64,000 nucleotides of DNA from Gammaproteobacteria bacterium (GTDB lineage Bacteria; Pseudomonadota; Gammaproteobacteria; Steroidobacterales; Steroidobacteraceae), in contig DAIDHD010000029.1 of the NCBI GenBank assembly GCA_027459765.1, positions 1 through 64,000 of the forward strand, read 5' to 3'. Below, in pieces: positions 51,658-61,155 of the stretch; position 1 is the first letter of the stretch, and every line of letters starts with the position of its first letter. The position numbers were made by a program, and so were the translations under genes. The notes under the pieces were generated by a model. That model worked only from the letters and a program-made list of their open reading frames with translations. It was not told where the DNA came from and ran no database searches.

Positions 51658-52770
51658 GTGGACCAGGGACAGCGGTGGGTCGCGGCGCGCCTGCGGGCGG
51701 AAGTGCAGGCCGGAAGACTCGATCCCGATCCCTCGCAGGCTGCCGCGGCCGATCGGCTGGAGAGCCTGCAGCGGGAACTGCTCGGCGCCGTTCGCGGTGG
51801 GCCGCGCTTCGGCAAGCGGCTGCGCCACTGGCTCGGCCTGCCGCCGTCCGGGCAGCCGCGCGGACTGTATCTCTGGGGCGGCGTCGGCCGCGGCAAGACG
51901 CTCCTGGTCAACTGGTTCCACGAGGGCCTCGACGGCGGCCGCGCGCTGCGCCTGCACTTCTATCAATTCATGCGCCGGGTGCACGCCGAACTGGCGACCG
52001 CGCGCCAGCGGCCGGACCCGCTGCGCCTGGTCGCGGCCACGCTCGCGCAGGAAGTCGACGTGCTCTGCCTGGACGAATTCTTCGTGGCCGACATCGCCGA
52101 CGCCATGATCCTCGGCGGGCTGCTGGAGGCGCTGTTCGCCCGCGGGGTGATCCTGGTGACCACGTCGAACGCGCCGCCGGAGGGGCTCTACCCGGGTGGG
52201 CTGCAGCGGGCGCGCTTCCTGCCGGCGATCGACCTGTTGCGCGCACGCCTCGATGTCGTGCACCTGGACGGCGGCGCGGACTACCGGTTGCGCCGGCTGG
52301 AACTCGCACCCACTTACTTCGACGCCACGCAGCCGTCGGCGGCGGCCGAACTCGCGCGCCGGTTTGCCGACCTGGCCGACGACGCCGCTTCCGGTCCGCA
52401 GGTCCTGCAAGTCGAAGGGCGCGAACTGCGCGCGCGCGCGCGCGGTCCGGGCATGGTCTGGTTCGACTTCGCGGAACTGTGCGAGGGTCCGCGCAGTCAA
52501 AACGACTACATCGAGCTAGCCCGCCTTTACCACACGATATTCCTGAGCGACGTGCCGCGCTTCGACGAGTACAACGAGAACGCCGCGAAGCGCTTCATCA
52601 TGCTGGTCGACGAATTCTACGATCGCGGCGTGAAGCTGCTGCTGTCCGCCGCCGCACCCCCGGCCGACCTCTATCACGGTGCTCGCTCGGGTTTCGAATT
52701 CCGGCGTACCGAGAGCCGCCTCACCGAGATGCAGACGCGCGCCTACCTCGCGCGCGGCCATCGTGTCTGA
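51658..52770 (+). CDS. zapE: cell-division AFG1-like ATPase ZapE
   Basis: A 370-residue P-loop ATPase with Walker A GGVGRGKTLLVN near residue 76, Walker B DVLCLDEFFV and sensor VTTSNAPPEGLYPGGLQRARF. ZapE binds FtsZ and modulates the Z ring. GTG start at 51658, 34 bases after the ETF-QO stop. Confidence 0.93.
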   Translation: MDQGQRWVAARLRAEVQAGRLDPDPSQAAAADRLESLQRELLGAVRGGPRFGKRLRHWLGLPPSGQPRGLYLWGGVGRGKTLLVNWFHEGLDGGRALRLHFYQFMRRVHAELATARQRPDPLRLVAATLAQEVDVLCLDEFFVADIADAMILGGLLEALFARGVILVTTSNAPPEGLYPGGLQRARFLPAIDLLRARLDVVHLDGGADYRLRRLELAPTYFDATQPSAAAELARRFADLADDAASGPQVLQVEGRELRARARGPGMVWFDFAELCEGPRSQNDYIELARLYHTIFLSDVPRFDEYNENAAKRFIMLVDEFYDRGVKLLLSAAAPPADLYHGARSGFEFRRTESRLTEMQTRAYLARGHRV

Positions 52771-52794
52771 GCGGCGCCCCGTGTCACGCCCTGG

Positions 52795-52800
52795 CATAAT
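52795..52800 (+). promoter_or_regulatory. possible -10 element for the NAD-GDH operon
   Basis: CATAAT lies about 83 bases before the ATG in the 112-base gap after zapE. The preceding TGG resembles an extended -10; no good -35 is visible. Confidence 0.3.
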
Positions 52801-52882
52801 CGCGCCCACGAAATTGACGCCCACGGCGGCGAGCGTTCGGCGCGAACGATCGCACTGACTTCCGCGAGAGGGAGACTCGTTC

Positions 52883-55800
52883 ATGCGCGACGCATCCACT
52901 GCAAGACACCAGCAACTGCTCGGCGCGATCGCCGCCGCGGCCCGGCGCGCAGCGCCGCGCGCGCCACGGCGGCGCCTGCCGCGGGGCCTCGATGCGTCGC
53001 GGTTCCTCGCGGCCTACTTCGCCGGCGTCGACACCGCCGACCTCGCCGGACGCGATCCCGCGGAACTCGCCGCCGCCGCCCTCGCGCACCTGGAGTTCGC
53101 CCGGGTGCGGCGCGGGCGGCCCGCGGTGCGGGTGTTCAACCCCACGCTGCGCGAGCACGGCTACGCGTCGGCGCACACCGTGGTGGAAATGGTGGGCGAC
53201 GACATGCCGTTCCTGGTGGATTCCATCGGCGTCGCCCTCGCCCGCCACTCGCTCGCGGTGCACTTCCTCGCGCACCCGATCTTCGCGGTCCGGCGCGCCG
53301 CGGACGGCACCCTGGCCGCCGTCGAACCGCGCGGCGAGGCGGCTGCGGCGCAGGCGCGCCGGCTCGAATCCTTCCAGCACTTCGAAGTGGAACGCATCGT
53401 CGATCCCCAGGCGCGCGCGGCGCTTGCCGCGCAGATCGAAGGCGCGCTGCGCGACGTGCGCGCCGCCTGCGGCGATTGGGAGCGGATGCGCGCCGCGGCG
53501 CGGAGCTGCGCCGACGAACTCGCTGCGCTCGACGGGCGCTTCGACGCGCGCGACGTGAGCGAGACGCGCGCGCTGCTCGAATGGATGGAGAACAAGCACT
53601 TCACCTTTCTCGGCTACAAGGAGTACCGGCTGCGCGGACGCGCCGGACGCGAGACGCTGGAGGGCGTCGAGGAGACCGCGCTCGGCATCCTGCGCCGCGG
53701 GCGCTCCCGGGCCGATACGGGCACGCGGGTGCTGGCCGCGGACATTCGCCGCCAGGTCCGCACTCCGGAACTCGCGCTGGTCACAAAGTCGAACCGACAG
53801 TCGACCGTGCACCGCGCCGGGCACCTGGATTACGTGGGCATCAAGCACTTCGATGCCACCGGGCGGCTGCTCGGCGAGCGCCGCTTCCTCGGCCTGTGGA
53901 CCTCGAGCGCCTACAACACCAATCCGCGCGACATCCCGCTGGTGCGCCACAAGGTGACTCGGGTCGTGGACCACTTCGCGCTCGCGCCGGACAGCCACGA
54001 CGGCAAGGCGCTGCAACACGCCGTCGAGTCGCTGCCGCGTGACGAGCTCTTTCAGGCGAGCGTACCCGAGCTGATCCGCATCGCGACCGGGGTGTTCGGC
54101 CTGCAGGAGCGCGCGCGGGTTCGCGTGCTCGTGCGCCGCGACCCGTTCCGCCGCTTCCAGTCCTGCCTCATCTACGTGCCGCGCGAGAAGTACAACTCCC
54201 AGGTGCGCCAGCGCATCGAGCGCGTGATCCGCGACGCCTTCGGCGCCGTGGACATGGAGTCGCAGGTGCAGATCGCGGAGTCGAATCTCGCGCGCGTGTA
54301 CGCGGTGGCGCGTACCGCGCCCGCCGGCGCGGGGCGCATCGACGAGGCGGCGCTCGAGCGCGAGGTGGCGGCGGCGGTGCGCTCCTGGTCGGACGGCTTC
54401 AAGGCCGCGCTGCTGACGCGCTTCGACGAGGCCTACGCCTCGCGCCTGTTCGACACCTACGCGCAAGCCTTCCCGGCGGCCTACACCGAGGACTTCGGCG
54501 GCGACGCCGCCGCCCACGACGTGACGCTGCTGGAGGCGCTCGAGCGCGAGCCGCAACGCCTGCACCTCGACCTGTATCGCCCCGAGCCGCGGCGCGTGAA
54601 TGCGTTCTTCCTGAAGATATTCCGCCGCCAGGACGCGATCCCGATCTCCGACCTGTTGCCGATGCTCGAGAACCTCGGCCTGAAGGTGATCGCCGAGCGG
54701 CCCTACGAAATCGAGTTCGGCGGCGGGAACCGCGCCTGGATACAGGACCTGGAGCTCGAGATGCGCGTGCCGGCAGCGCTCAAGTTCGACGCCCTGGAGC
54801 GCGAACTCAAGCAGGCATTCGCCGCCGTGTGGGAGGGCGCGGTCGAGAACGACCCCTTCAACCAGCTGGTGCTGGCGGCCGGCGTCCCCTGGCGGCTCGT
54901 CAACGTGCTGCGCGCCTACTGCCGCTACCTGCTGCAGACCGGGCTGCCATTCAGTCCCGGCTACCTCGCCCAGGTGCTGGTCAACCACCCCGGGCTGGCG
55001 CGGCTGCTCGCGGAGGCGTTCGAGGCGCGCTTCGACCCGGCGCTCGCGCCCGCCGCGCGTCGCGCGGCCGGCAAGCGGCTCGGCACGCGCATCGCGGCCG
55101 GTCTCGAGGAGGTGACGGGCTCGGACGAGGATCGCATCCTGCGCGCGCTGTGGAACGCCATCGAGGCGACGCTGCGGGTGAACGCCTACCAGCGCACGGC
55201 GTCCGGCGAGCACAAGGACTACTTTTCGTTCAAGCTCGAGAGCCGGCTGCTGCGCGAACTCCCGCTGCCGAAGCCGCTTTACGAGATCTTCGTGTTCTCC
55301 ACCCGCATGGAGGGGGTGCACCTGCGCATGGGCGCCGTCGCCCGCGGCGGCATCCGCTTCTCCGACCGGCGCGAGGACTTCCGCACCGAGATTCTCGGCC
55401 TCATGAAGGCGCAACAGGTCAAGAACACGCTCATCGTGCCGGTCGGCGCCAAGGGCGGCTTCGTGGTCAAGCGCATGCCGGCGGCCGGTCGCGAAGCCCA
55501 GCAGGCCGAGGTCGTGGAGTGCTACCGCACGCTGATCCGGGGCCTGCTCGACCTCACCGACAACATCGTCGAGGAGCGCATCGTGGCGCCGCGCGACGTG
55601 GTGCGCCATGACGGCGACGACCCCTACCTCGTGGTCGCGGCCGACAAGGGTACGGCGACGTTCTCCGACATCGCCAACGCGATATCCGCCGAATACGGCT
55701 TCTGGCTCGGCGACGCGTTCGCCTCGGGCGGTTCCGCGGGCTACGACCACAAGAAGATGGCGATCACCGCCCGCGGCGGTTGGGAGTGCGTCAAGCGGCA

Positions 55801-57727
55801 CTTCCGCGAACTCGGCGTGGACGTGCAGCGCCAGGACTTCTCCGTGGTCGGCGTCGGCGACATGGCCGGCGACGTGTTCGGCAACGGCATGCTGCAGTCC
55901 AGGCACATCCGGCTGCTGGCCGCCTTCAATCACCAGCACATCTTCATCGATCCGAATCCGGACGCCGCGCGCTCCTACCGCGAGCGCGAGCGGCTGTTCA
56001 AGCTGCCCCGCTCCAGCTGGGAGGACTACTCGGCGCAGGCCATCTCGGCCGGCGGCGGGGTATATTCACGCGCCGCCAAGAGCCTCGCCCTGTCGCGCGA
56101 AGCGCAGGCGCTGCTCGGCCTGCCGGCGCAATCGACACCGAACGAAGTCATTCGCGCCATCCTGCGCGCGCCCGCGGACCTTCTCTGGAACGGCGGCATA
56201 GGCACCTACGTCAAGGCCTCGCACGAATCGCACGCCGACGTCGGCGACCGCAGCAACGACGCACTGCGCGTCGACGCGCGCGAACTCAAGGTGAAGGTGG
56301 TCGGCGAAGGCGGCAACCTCGGCTTCTCCCAGCTCGGGCGCATCGAGTACGCGCGCCACGGCGGCCGCATCAACACCGACTTCATCGACAACTCGGCCGG
56401 GGTGAACTGTTCCGACGTGGAAGTGAACCTCAAGATCCTGCTGAACGGCGCGGTGCGGGCACGGGAGCTGACCCGCCCCGCACGCGACCGGCTGCTGGCA
56501 CGTATGACGGACGAGGTGGCGGAGCTCGTGCTGCGCAACAACTACCTGCAGAGCCAGGCGATCAGCGCTCTCGAAACGCACTCGCGCGAGCGGATCGGCG
56601 AATTCGCGTATGCGATCCGCACCCTGGAACGCTCCGGCGATCTCGACCGCGCCCTCGAGTACCTGCCGTCCGAGGAGGAGATTGCGGAGCGGCGCAAGGC
56701 CGGCGAGGGCCTCACCCGGCCCGAGCTCGCGGTCACGTTGAGCTACGGCAAGATCTGGCTCTACAAGGCCCTCATCCAGTCGGACGTGCCCGAGGATCCC
56801 TATCTGTCGGGCGAGCTGTCGCGCTACTTCCCCGCACCCGTCCAGGCGCGCTTCGAGGCGGGCATCAAGCGTCACCGGCTGCGGCGCGAGATCATCGCCA
56901 CCGCCATCACCAACAGCCTGATAAACCGCATGGGACCGGTGTTTCCGATCCGTGCGCAGGACGACACCGGCGCCGATCCGGCCGCCATCGCGCGCGCCTA
57001 CACCGTGGCGCGCGAGGTGCTGCGGATCCGCGAGGTATGGGCCGGCATCGAGGCGCTGGACACGGCGGTCGACGCCCGGGTGCAGTACGACGCCATGTTC
57101 CGCGCCGGCGCGCTGCTGCGCCACGCGAGCTACTGGCTGCTCGAGAACCGCCGCGGCGGCCTCGACATCGAACGCGCCGTGGCGCGCTACGCGGCGCCGG
57201 TGGGCACGCTCATCGAAGGGCTGCACGCCATGGTCGCGGGCGCGGAACGCGCGCGCCTCGAGGAGCGCCACGCGCGGCTGGTCGAGCTGCGGGTCCCGGA
57301 GCGCCTCGCGAGCCGCGTCGCCGCGCTGGACACGCTCACCTGCGCCTTCGACCTCGCGGAGATCGCCGCCGCCGCCCGCGTGGACGTCGCGTTCGCCGCG
57401 CGCGCCTACTTCGACGTCGGCGAGCGCATCGATCTCGCCTGGATCCGCGAGCGCATCGAGTCGCTCGTCGCGGACGGCCATTGGCAGGCGGTCGCCCGCC
57501 ACGCGCTGCTCGACAACCTCTATTCGCTGCAGCGGCGCATCGCCGGGAGCGTGCTCGCGCAGCGGGGCCGCTCCGCGGAGGTGCGCGTCGCCGCCTGGAT
57601 GCAGGAACGCACCGCCGCCGTCGATGCGCTGAAGCGCATCATCGTCGACCTGCGGGTCGGCTCCCCGCCGGACTTCGCGACGCTTTCGGTCGCGCTCGCG
57701 GCCGTGCGCCGCCTGGCACAGCCGTGA
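52883..57727 (+). CDS. NAD-specific glutamate dehydrogenase, large (Bac_GDH) type
   Basis: A 1,614-residue enzyme converting glutamate to 2-oxoglutarate. About 700 N-terminal residues carry ACT-like regulatory regions (DDMPFLVDSIG at about 106; MENKHFTFLGYKEYRL near 235). The catalytic core has the substrate-binding GAKGGFVVKRMP near 855 and the dinucleotide fold VGVGDMAGDVFGNGML near 990. A long helical C-terminal domain ends the protein. Length and architecture match the L_180 class of Pseudomonas and Streptomyces. The start of a small thioesterase gene overlaps its stop. Confidence 0.96.
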   Translation: MRDASTARHQQLLGAIAAAARRAAPRAPRRRLPRGLDASRFLAAYFAGVDTADLAGRDPAELAAAALAHLEFARVRRGRPAVRVFNPTLREHGYASAHTVVEMVGDDMPFLVDSIGVALARHSLAVHFLAHPIFAVRRAADGTLAAVEPRGEAAAAQARRLESFQHFEVERIVDPQARAALAAQIEGALRDVRAACGDWERMRAAARSCADELAALDGRFDARDVSETRALLEWMENKHFTFLGYKEYRLRGRAGRETLEGVEETALGILRRGRSRADTGTRVLAADIRRQVRTPELALVTKSNRQSTVHRAGHLDYVGIKHFDATGRLLGERRFLGLWTSSAYNTNPRDIPLVRHKVTRVVDHFALAPDSHDGKALQHAVESLPRDELFQASVPELIRIATGVFGLQERARVRVLVRRDPFRRFQSCLIYVPREKYNSQVRQRIERVIRDAFGAVDMESQVQIAESNLARVYAVARTAPAGAGRIDEAALEREVAAAVRSWSDGFKAALLTRFDEAYASRLFDTYAQAFPAAYTEDFGGDAAAHDVTLLEALEREPQRLHLDLYRPEPRRVNAFFLKIFRRQDAIPISDLLPMLENLGLKVIAERPYEIEFGGGNRAWIQDLELEMRVPAALKFDALERELKQAFAAVWEGAVENDPFNQLVLAAGVPWRLVNVLRAYCRYLLQTGLPFSPGYLAQVLVNHPGLARLLAEAFEARFDPALAPAARRAAGKRLGTRIAAGLEEVTGSDEDRILRALWNAIEATLRVNAYQRTASGEHKDYFSFKLESRLLRELPLPKPLYEIFVFSTRMEGVHLRMGAVARGGIRFSDRREDFRTEILGLMKAQQVKNTLIVPVGAKGGFVVKRMPAAGREAQQAEVVECYRTLIRGLLDLTDNIVEERIVAPRDVVRHDGDDPYLVVAADKGTATFSDIANAISAEYGFWLGDAFASGGSAGYDHKKMAITARGGWECVKRHFRELGVDVQRQDFSVVGVGDMAGDVFGNGMLQSRHIRLLAAFNHQHIFIDPNPDAARSYRERERLFKLPRSSWEDYSAQAISAGGGVYSRAAKSLALSREAQALLGLPAQSTPNEVIRAILRAPADLLWNGGIGTYVKASHESHADVGDRSNDALRVDARELKVKVVGEGGNLGFSQLGRIEYARHGGRINTDFIDNSAGVNCSDVEVNLKILLNGAVRARELTRPARDRLLARMTDEVAELVLRNNYLQSQAISALETHSRERIGEFAYAIRTLERSGDLDRALEYLPSEEEIAERRKAGEGLTRPELAVTLSYGKIWLYKALIQSDVPEDPYLSGELSRYFPAPVQARFEAGIKRHRLRREIIATAITNSLINRMGPVFPIRAQDDTGADPAAIARAYTVAREVLRIREVWAGIEALDTAVDARVQYDAMFRAGALLRHASYWLLENRRGGLDIERAVARYAAPVGTLIEGLHAMVAGAERARLEERHARLVELRVPERLASRVAALDTLTCAFDLAEIAAAARVDVAFAARAYFDVGERIDLAWIRERIESLVADGHWQAVARHALLDNLYSLQRRIAGSVLAQRGRSAEVRVAAWMQERTAAVDALKRIIVDLRVGSPPDFATLSVALAAVRRLAQP

Positions 57728-58206
57728 GCGCGGCCGTGGACGTCGCCGTCGACATGAACGCCGCGGCACTGCAGCGCCTGTTCGACGACCTGTTCCCGAT
57801 CGCACGCCACATGGGCGTGCGGGTGGAGACGGCCGAGGCCGCACGCGTCGTGCTGCTCGCCCCGCTCGCGCCGAACGCCAATCACGCCGGCACCGCCTTC
57901 GGCGGCTCGCTGTTCTCGGTGGCGGCGCTCGCCAGCTGGGGCTGGCTCACGGGCCTGCTGACCCGTGACGGCATCGACGCCGAGGCGGTGGTGCAGGAGT
58001 CGCGCATGCGCTACCTCGCCCCGGTGCGCGGCGAGCTGCGCGCGACGCTGGACGCGCCGGCAGCGCCGGAGATAGCGCGCTTCCGGCGCATGCTCGAACG
58101 GGCCGGCCGCGGCCGCATCGATCTTGCGGTGAGGCTCGACGGCGGGGTCACGCCGGCGGCTCAGTTCGAGGGAACCTTCGTGGCCACGATTCGCCGAAAT
58201 TCATGA
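57724..58206 (+). CDS. YiiD-C-type hotdog-fold thioesterase-like protein
   Basis: A 160-residue protein with a single hotdog domain (APNANHAGTAFGGSLFSVAALASWGWL, about 43-69), matching the C-terminal domain of YiiD. No partner acetyltransferase domain is present. It starts with GTG in a GTGA overlap with the GDH gene and ends in an ATGA overlap with gpmA. Substrate unknown. Confidence 0.78.
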   Translation: MSAAVDVAVDMNAAALQRLFDDLFPIARHMGVRVETAEAARVVLLAPLAPNANHAGTAFGGSLFSVAALASWGWLTGLLTRDGIDAEAVVQESRMRYLAPVRGELRATLDAPAAPEIARFRRMLERAGRGRIDLAVRLDGGVTPAAQFEGTFVATIRRNS

Positions 58207-58967
58207 GGAACGCACGCGTGTCCGGAAAACTGATTCTCGTTCGCCACGGCCAGAGCCAGTGGAATCGCGACAACCTGTTCACCGGCTGGTACGACGTCGA
58301 TCTGACCGACCAGGGCCGTGCCGAGGCCACCCAGGCCGGGCGGCTGCTGCTCGCCGAAGGCCTCGTTCCGGACGTCGCCTACGCCTCGGTGCTCAAGCGC
58401 GCGATACGCACCCTGTGGCTGATGCTCGACGCGCTCGACCGCATGTGGACGCCGGTCGAGATGACGTGGCGCCTGAACGAGCGCCACTACGGCGCGTTGC
58501 AGGGGCTCGACAAGACCCAGACCGTGGAGCGGCACGGCGCGGATCAGGTGAAGGTCTGGCGCCGCAGCTACGACGTGGCGCCGCCGGCGCTCGCCGCCGA
58601 CGATCCCCGCCACCCGCGCTTCGATCCCCGCTACGCCGGCGTCGATCCCGCGCTGCTCCCGGCAACCGAGTCGCTCAAGGACACGCTCGCGCGCGTGACC
58701 ATCGTGTGGGAAACCCAGGTCGCGCCGCAACTCGCCGCCGGCCGCAACGTGCTGATCGCCGCGCACGGCAATTCGCTGCGCGCGCTGGTGAAGATGCTCG
58801 ACGGGATGTCGGAGCGCGAGGTGGTGGACTTCAACATCCCCACCGCGACGCCGATCGTCTACGAACTGGACGCCGACCAGCGAGCCCTCGGACGACGCTT
58901 CCTCGGCGATGCGGCCGCGGTGGCGGCCGCGCAGGAGGCGGTGCGGCGCCAGGCCGAGCGCCGCTGA
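58203..58967 (+). CDS. gpmA: 2,3-bisphosphoglycerate-dependent phosphoglycerate mutase
   Basis: A 254-residue glycolytic enzyme with the phospho-histidine motif LVRHGQSQWNRDN, the acid pair in NERHYGALQGLDK and the second His in IAAHGNSLRALVKML. Full length. It is translationally linked to the thioesterase gene, an unusual neighbour. A GTG at 58218 is an alternative start. Confidence 0.95.
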   Translation: MRNARVSGKLILVRHGQSQWNRDNLFTGWYDVDLTDQGRAEATQAGRLLLAEGLVPDVAYASVLKRAIRTLWLMLDALDRMWTPVEMTWRLNERHYGALQGLDKTQTVERHGADQVKVWRRSYDVAPPALAADDPRHPRFDPRYAGVDPALLPATESLKDTLARVTIVWETQVAPQLAAGRNVLIAAHGNSLRALVKMLDGMSEREVVDFNIPTATPIVYELDADQRALGRRFLGDAAAVAAAQEAVRRQAERR

Positions 58968-58998
58968 CGCGGCCGCCCGGCTCGCCGCGCGGCGGTCC

Positions 58999-59316
58999 TC
59001 AGGAATCCGGCGCGATTTCGACGCGAATGCCGTCGAGCGCGGGGGTGAAGTCGATCTGACAGGACAGGCGCGAGGTTCCGGGGCGATAGTCCGCCAGTTC
59101 CTTGAGCAGTTCCGCCTCGTCGCTCTGCGGCTTCGGCAGTCGCGCACTCCATTCCGGATCCACGTAGACGTGGCAGGTGGCGCAGGAGCAGAGCCCGCCG
59201 CAGATCGCCGCGACGCCGTAGTCGAGCTCGCGCAGGACCTCCATCAACTTGAGGCCCGTCTTGCCCTCTACCTCATGCTGCTTGCCGTCACGGTCGACCA
59301 CGATCATCCGCGCCAT
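58999..59316 (-). CDS. [2Fe-2S] adrenodoxin-type ferredoxin
   Basis: A 105-residue ferredoxin with cluster ligands in CGGLCSCATCHVYV (39-52) and Cys85 in RLSCQIDF. This vertebrate-type pattern serves P450s, dioxygenases or Fe-S assembly. It lies apart from the isc-type genes at 33-35 kb, which lack an adjacent fdx, so it could serve them. Monocistronic. Confidence 0.9.
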   Translation of the reverse strand: MARMIVVDRDGKQHEVEGKTGLKLMEVLRELDYGVAAICGGLCSCATCHVYVDPEWSARLPKPQSDEAELLKELADYRPGTSRLSCQIDFTPALDGIRVEIAPDS

Positions 59317-59384
59317 TCCTGCTCTCCGTCGATTGTTGGGGCGGGTCCGCCGCCCCGGGGCGCGCTAGTTTGCCCGAACTCCCC

Positions 59385-60296
59385 TCAAGCCACCACCGGC
59401 GCGCCGCTCGCGAGCCGCGCCGCCCGCAGCCGCGCTTGCGCGGCAAGGTCGGCCGCCGCGGGCCCCGCGCCGCCGGCGAGCACCAGCGCACTCCACAGCA
59501 GACTGACGTAGTCGAACAGCCAGGCCGCCGTGTCGAGCGCATCCCGCTCGTCCGCCCTCGGCTCGCGCCCGAGGTACGCCGCCAACAGCGTGCGCGCCTG
59601 CCAGGGATCGAGATCCACGTTGGTGATCCAGCCGGCGAGGTCCCAGAACGGGTGCGACACGTGCGCGTATTCCCAGTCGATGACCCAGAGTCGCCGCGCC
59701 TCGGTGAGCAGGTTGCCGACGTGCAGGTCGCCGTGGCACAGCGCGTCCCGCCGCGGCGTGAGGCGCGCCCAGGCCGCAAGCCGCGCTTGCACGTCGGCCT
59801 CCGCAATGTCCGGGCCGAGCGGCGCACGCGCCGCCGCGCGCGCCAACGCGCGCCGATAGCGCTGCACCCACTGTGCCGGCGTCACCACCCGGGCCGGCCG
59901 CGGCACCGGCAGATCGTGAATGCGCCGCGCCAGATCGGCCACCGCCGCGAGACCGTCCGCGCTGCGCGCCCGCTCGGCAGTCCAGGCAGCACCCTCGATC
60001 CACGCGAGCGCGAGCACGCCGCCCGCCTCGTCGGCGTACACCAGCGGCGGCGCCAGGCCTGCGCGGGCGGCCGCCTCGAGCGTGCGCCGCTCCCAGGCGC
60101 GCTGCACCCGCGAGCGCGGCGCGGCCGCGCGCGGAACGCGCAGCGCGAACTCGCGACCGTCACGCCAGCAGCGGTAGGTGTCGTGACAGGGACCGGTGGC
60201 GCACTGCGCACGGCGCACGCCACCCATCCCCGGCAGCACGCGACGCGCGAGTTCGTCGATCTCGACGCCACGCGCCGCCGTGGCCTCACGCCGCAC
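59385..60296 (-). CDS. phosphotransferase of the ThiK/choline-kinase family, probable thiamine kinase
   Basis: A 303-residue APH-fold kinase with the catalytic loop DALCHGDLHVGNLL and the Mg-binding VIDWEYAHVSHPFWDLA. E. coli ThiK, of this fold, phosphorylates salvaged thiamine. Its place as third gene behind a TPP riboswitch, a thiamine-binding protein and a PnuT-like transporter supports thiamine as substrate. GTG start at 60296 overlaps the transporter stop. Confidence 0.78.
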   Translation of the reverse strand: MRREATAARGVEIDELARRVLPGMGGVRRAQCATGPCHDTYRCWRDGREFALRVPRAAAPRSRVQRAWERRTLEAAARAGLAPPLVYADEAGGVLALAWIEGAAWTAERARSADGLAAVADLARRIHDLPVPRPARVVTPAQWVQRYRRALARAAARAPLGPDIAEADVQARLAAWARLTPRRDALCHGDLHVGNLLTEARRLWVIDWEYAHVSHPFWDLAGWITNVDLDPWQARTLLAAYLGREPRADERDALDTAAWLFDYVSLLWSALVLAGGAGPAAADLAAQARLRAARLASGAPVVA

Positions 60297-60900
60297 GGGC
60301 AGGCTCGGCCATGCTCGCGCGCCAGGCGCGCATGCCGGCGACGATCATCACCAGGTAGGCGGCGTACAGCAGCATGGTCACGTACAGGTGGCGCGTGAAA
60401 TAGAGCACCAGACTCACCGCATCGATCACGAACCACCAGTGCCAGTTTTCGTAGACCTTGCGCGCGACCAGGAAGGTGGCGTACGCGCTCGCCCAGGTCA
60501 CCATGGAATCCGCGAATGGCGACGCCGCCTGCGTGTAGCGCCGCAGCACGGCCGCGGTCGCGGCGGACAGCACGATCACCGCGGCCACGCCGAGTGCGTG
60601 CCGCGGCCAGCGCCAGCGGCACACCACGAGCGGACCGCCGTGCGCACCGCGCCGCCACTGCCAGTAGCCGTAGGCGGCCATGAAGGCGAAGAACGCGTTG
60701 AGCATCGACTCCATGTAGAGGTGGGCGCCGAACAGGACCCAAACGTACAGACAGGAGCTCGTGAACGCGGCCGCCCAGCAGGCACTGCGCTCGCGGATCG
60801 CGAGCGCGAGATAGGCGACCGCCAGCGCGGCGCCGGCGAGCTCCACGGCGCTGGTCGACGCCCAGGCTTCGACCAGCGCGGCCAGCGCCGCGCCGATCAC
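60286..60900 (-). CDS. pnuT: PnuC-family vitamin transporter, probable thiamine transporter PnuT
   Basis: A 204-residue protein with about seven helices and PnuC-family aromatic motifs (AAYGYWQWRRG near 86; NWHWWFVIDAVSLVLYF near 152). PnuC relatives move unphosphorylated vitamins, which are then trapped by a kinase. Riboswitch control and the neighbouring kinase point to thiamine, not nicotinamide riboside. GTG start overlaps the upstream stop. Confidence 0.82.
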   Translation of the reverse strand: MIGAALAALVEAWASTSAVELAGAALAVAYLALAIRERSACWAAAFTSSCLYVWVLFGAHLYMESMLNAFFAFMAAYGYWQWRRGAHGGPLVVCRWRWPRHALGVAAVIVLSAATAAVLRRYTQAASPFADSMVTWASAYATFLVARKVYENWHWWFVIDAVSLVLYFTRHLYVTMLLYAAYLVMIVAGMRAWRASMAEPARAA

Positions 60901-61145
60901 GGCGCCGCGAGGCCCGGCAGCACCTTGAGCACGAACACGAGCTGCGGCCCGTCCTCGGCGCTGCGGCGCATTTCCTCCGCGAGCACGTCCATGACCCGCT
61001 CGAGCGGACCCCAGACCTGGGTGCTGAGCTGATTGGTGCTGACCGTCAGGTCCGCGTACGTGTTCAGCCGATCGATGAAGGCCTGGATCCGCGGCCGGTA
61101 CCCTTCCGCCAGCGGGTACATGCTGATCTCGACGGCACTACGCAT
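60897..61145 (-). CDS. thiamine-binding-type small protein (MTH1187/YkoF-like)
   Basis: An 82-residue protein (SAVEISMYPLAEGYRPRIQAF at the start, LSTQVWGPLERVMDVL later) fitting the thiamine-binding protein family with a ferredoxin-like fold. It is the first gene after the TPP riboswitch, with its ATG ten bases from the riboswitch P1 helix. It may buffer or sense cytoplasmic thiamine or its pyrimidine moiety. Confidence 0.75.
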   Translation of the reverse strand: MRSAVEISMYPLAEGYRPRIQAFIDRLNTYADLTVSTNQLSTQVWGPLERVMDVLAEEMRRSAEDGPQLVFVLKVLPGLAAP

Positions 61146-61155
61146 GATTGAACAT

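Noticed and set aside
52784-57844. Minus-strand open frames of about 1,051 and 592 codons opposite NAD-GDH
   Set aside because: Same antisense artefact; NAD-GDH accounts for the whole stretch.
60286-60900. PnuC nicotinamide riboside transporter
   Set aside because: TPP riboswitch control and a ThiK-like kinase next to it make thiamine a better substrate assignment.
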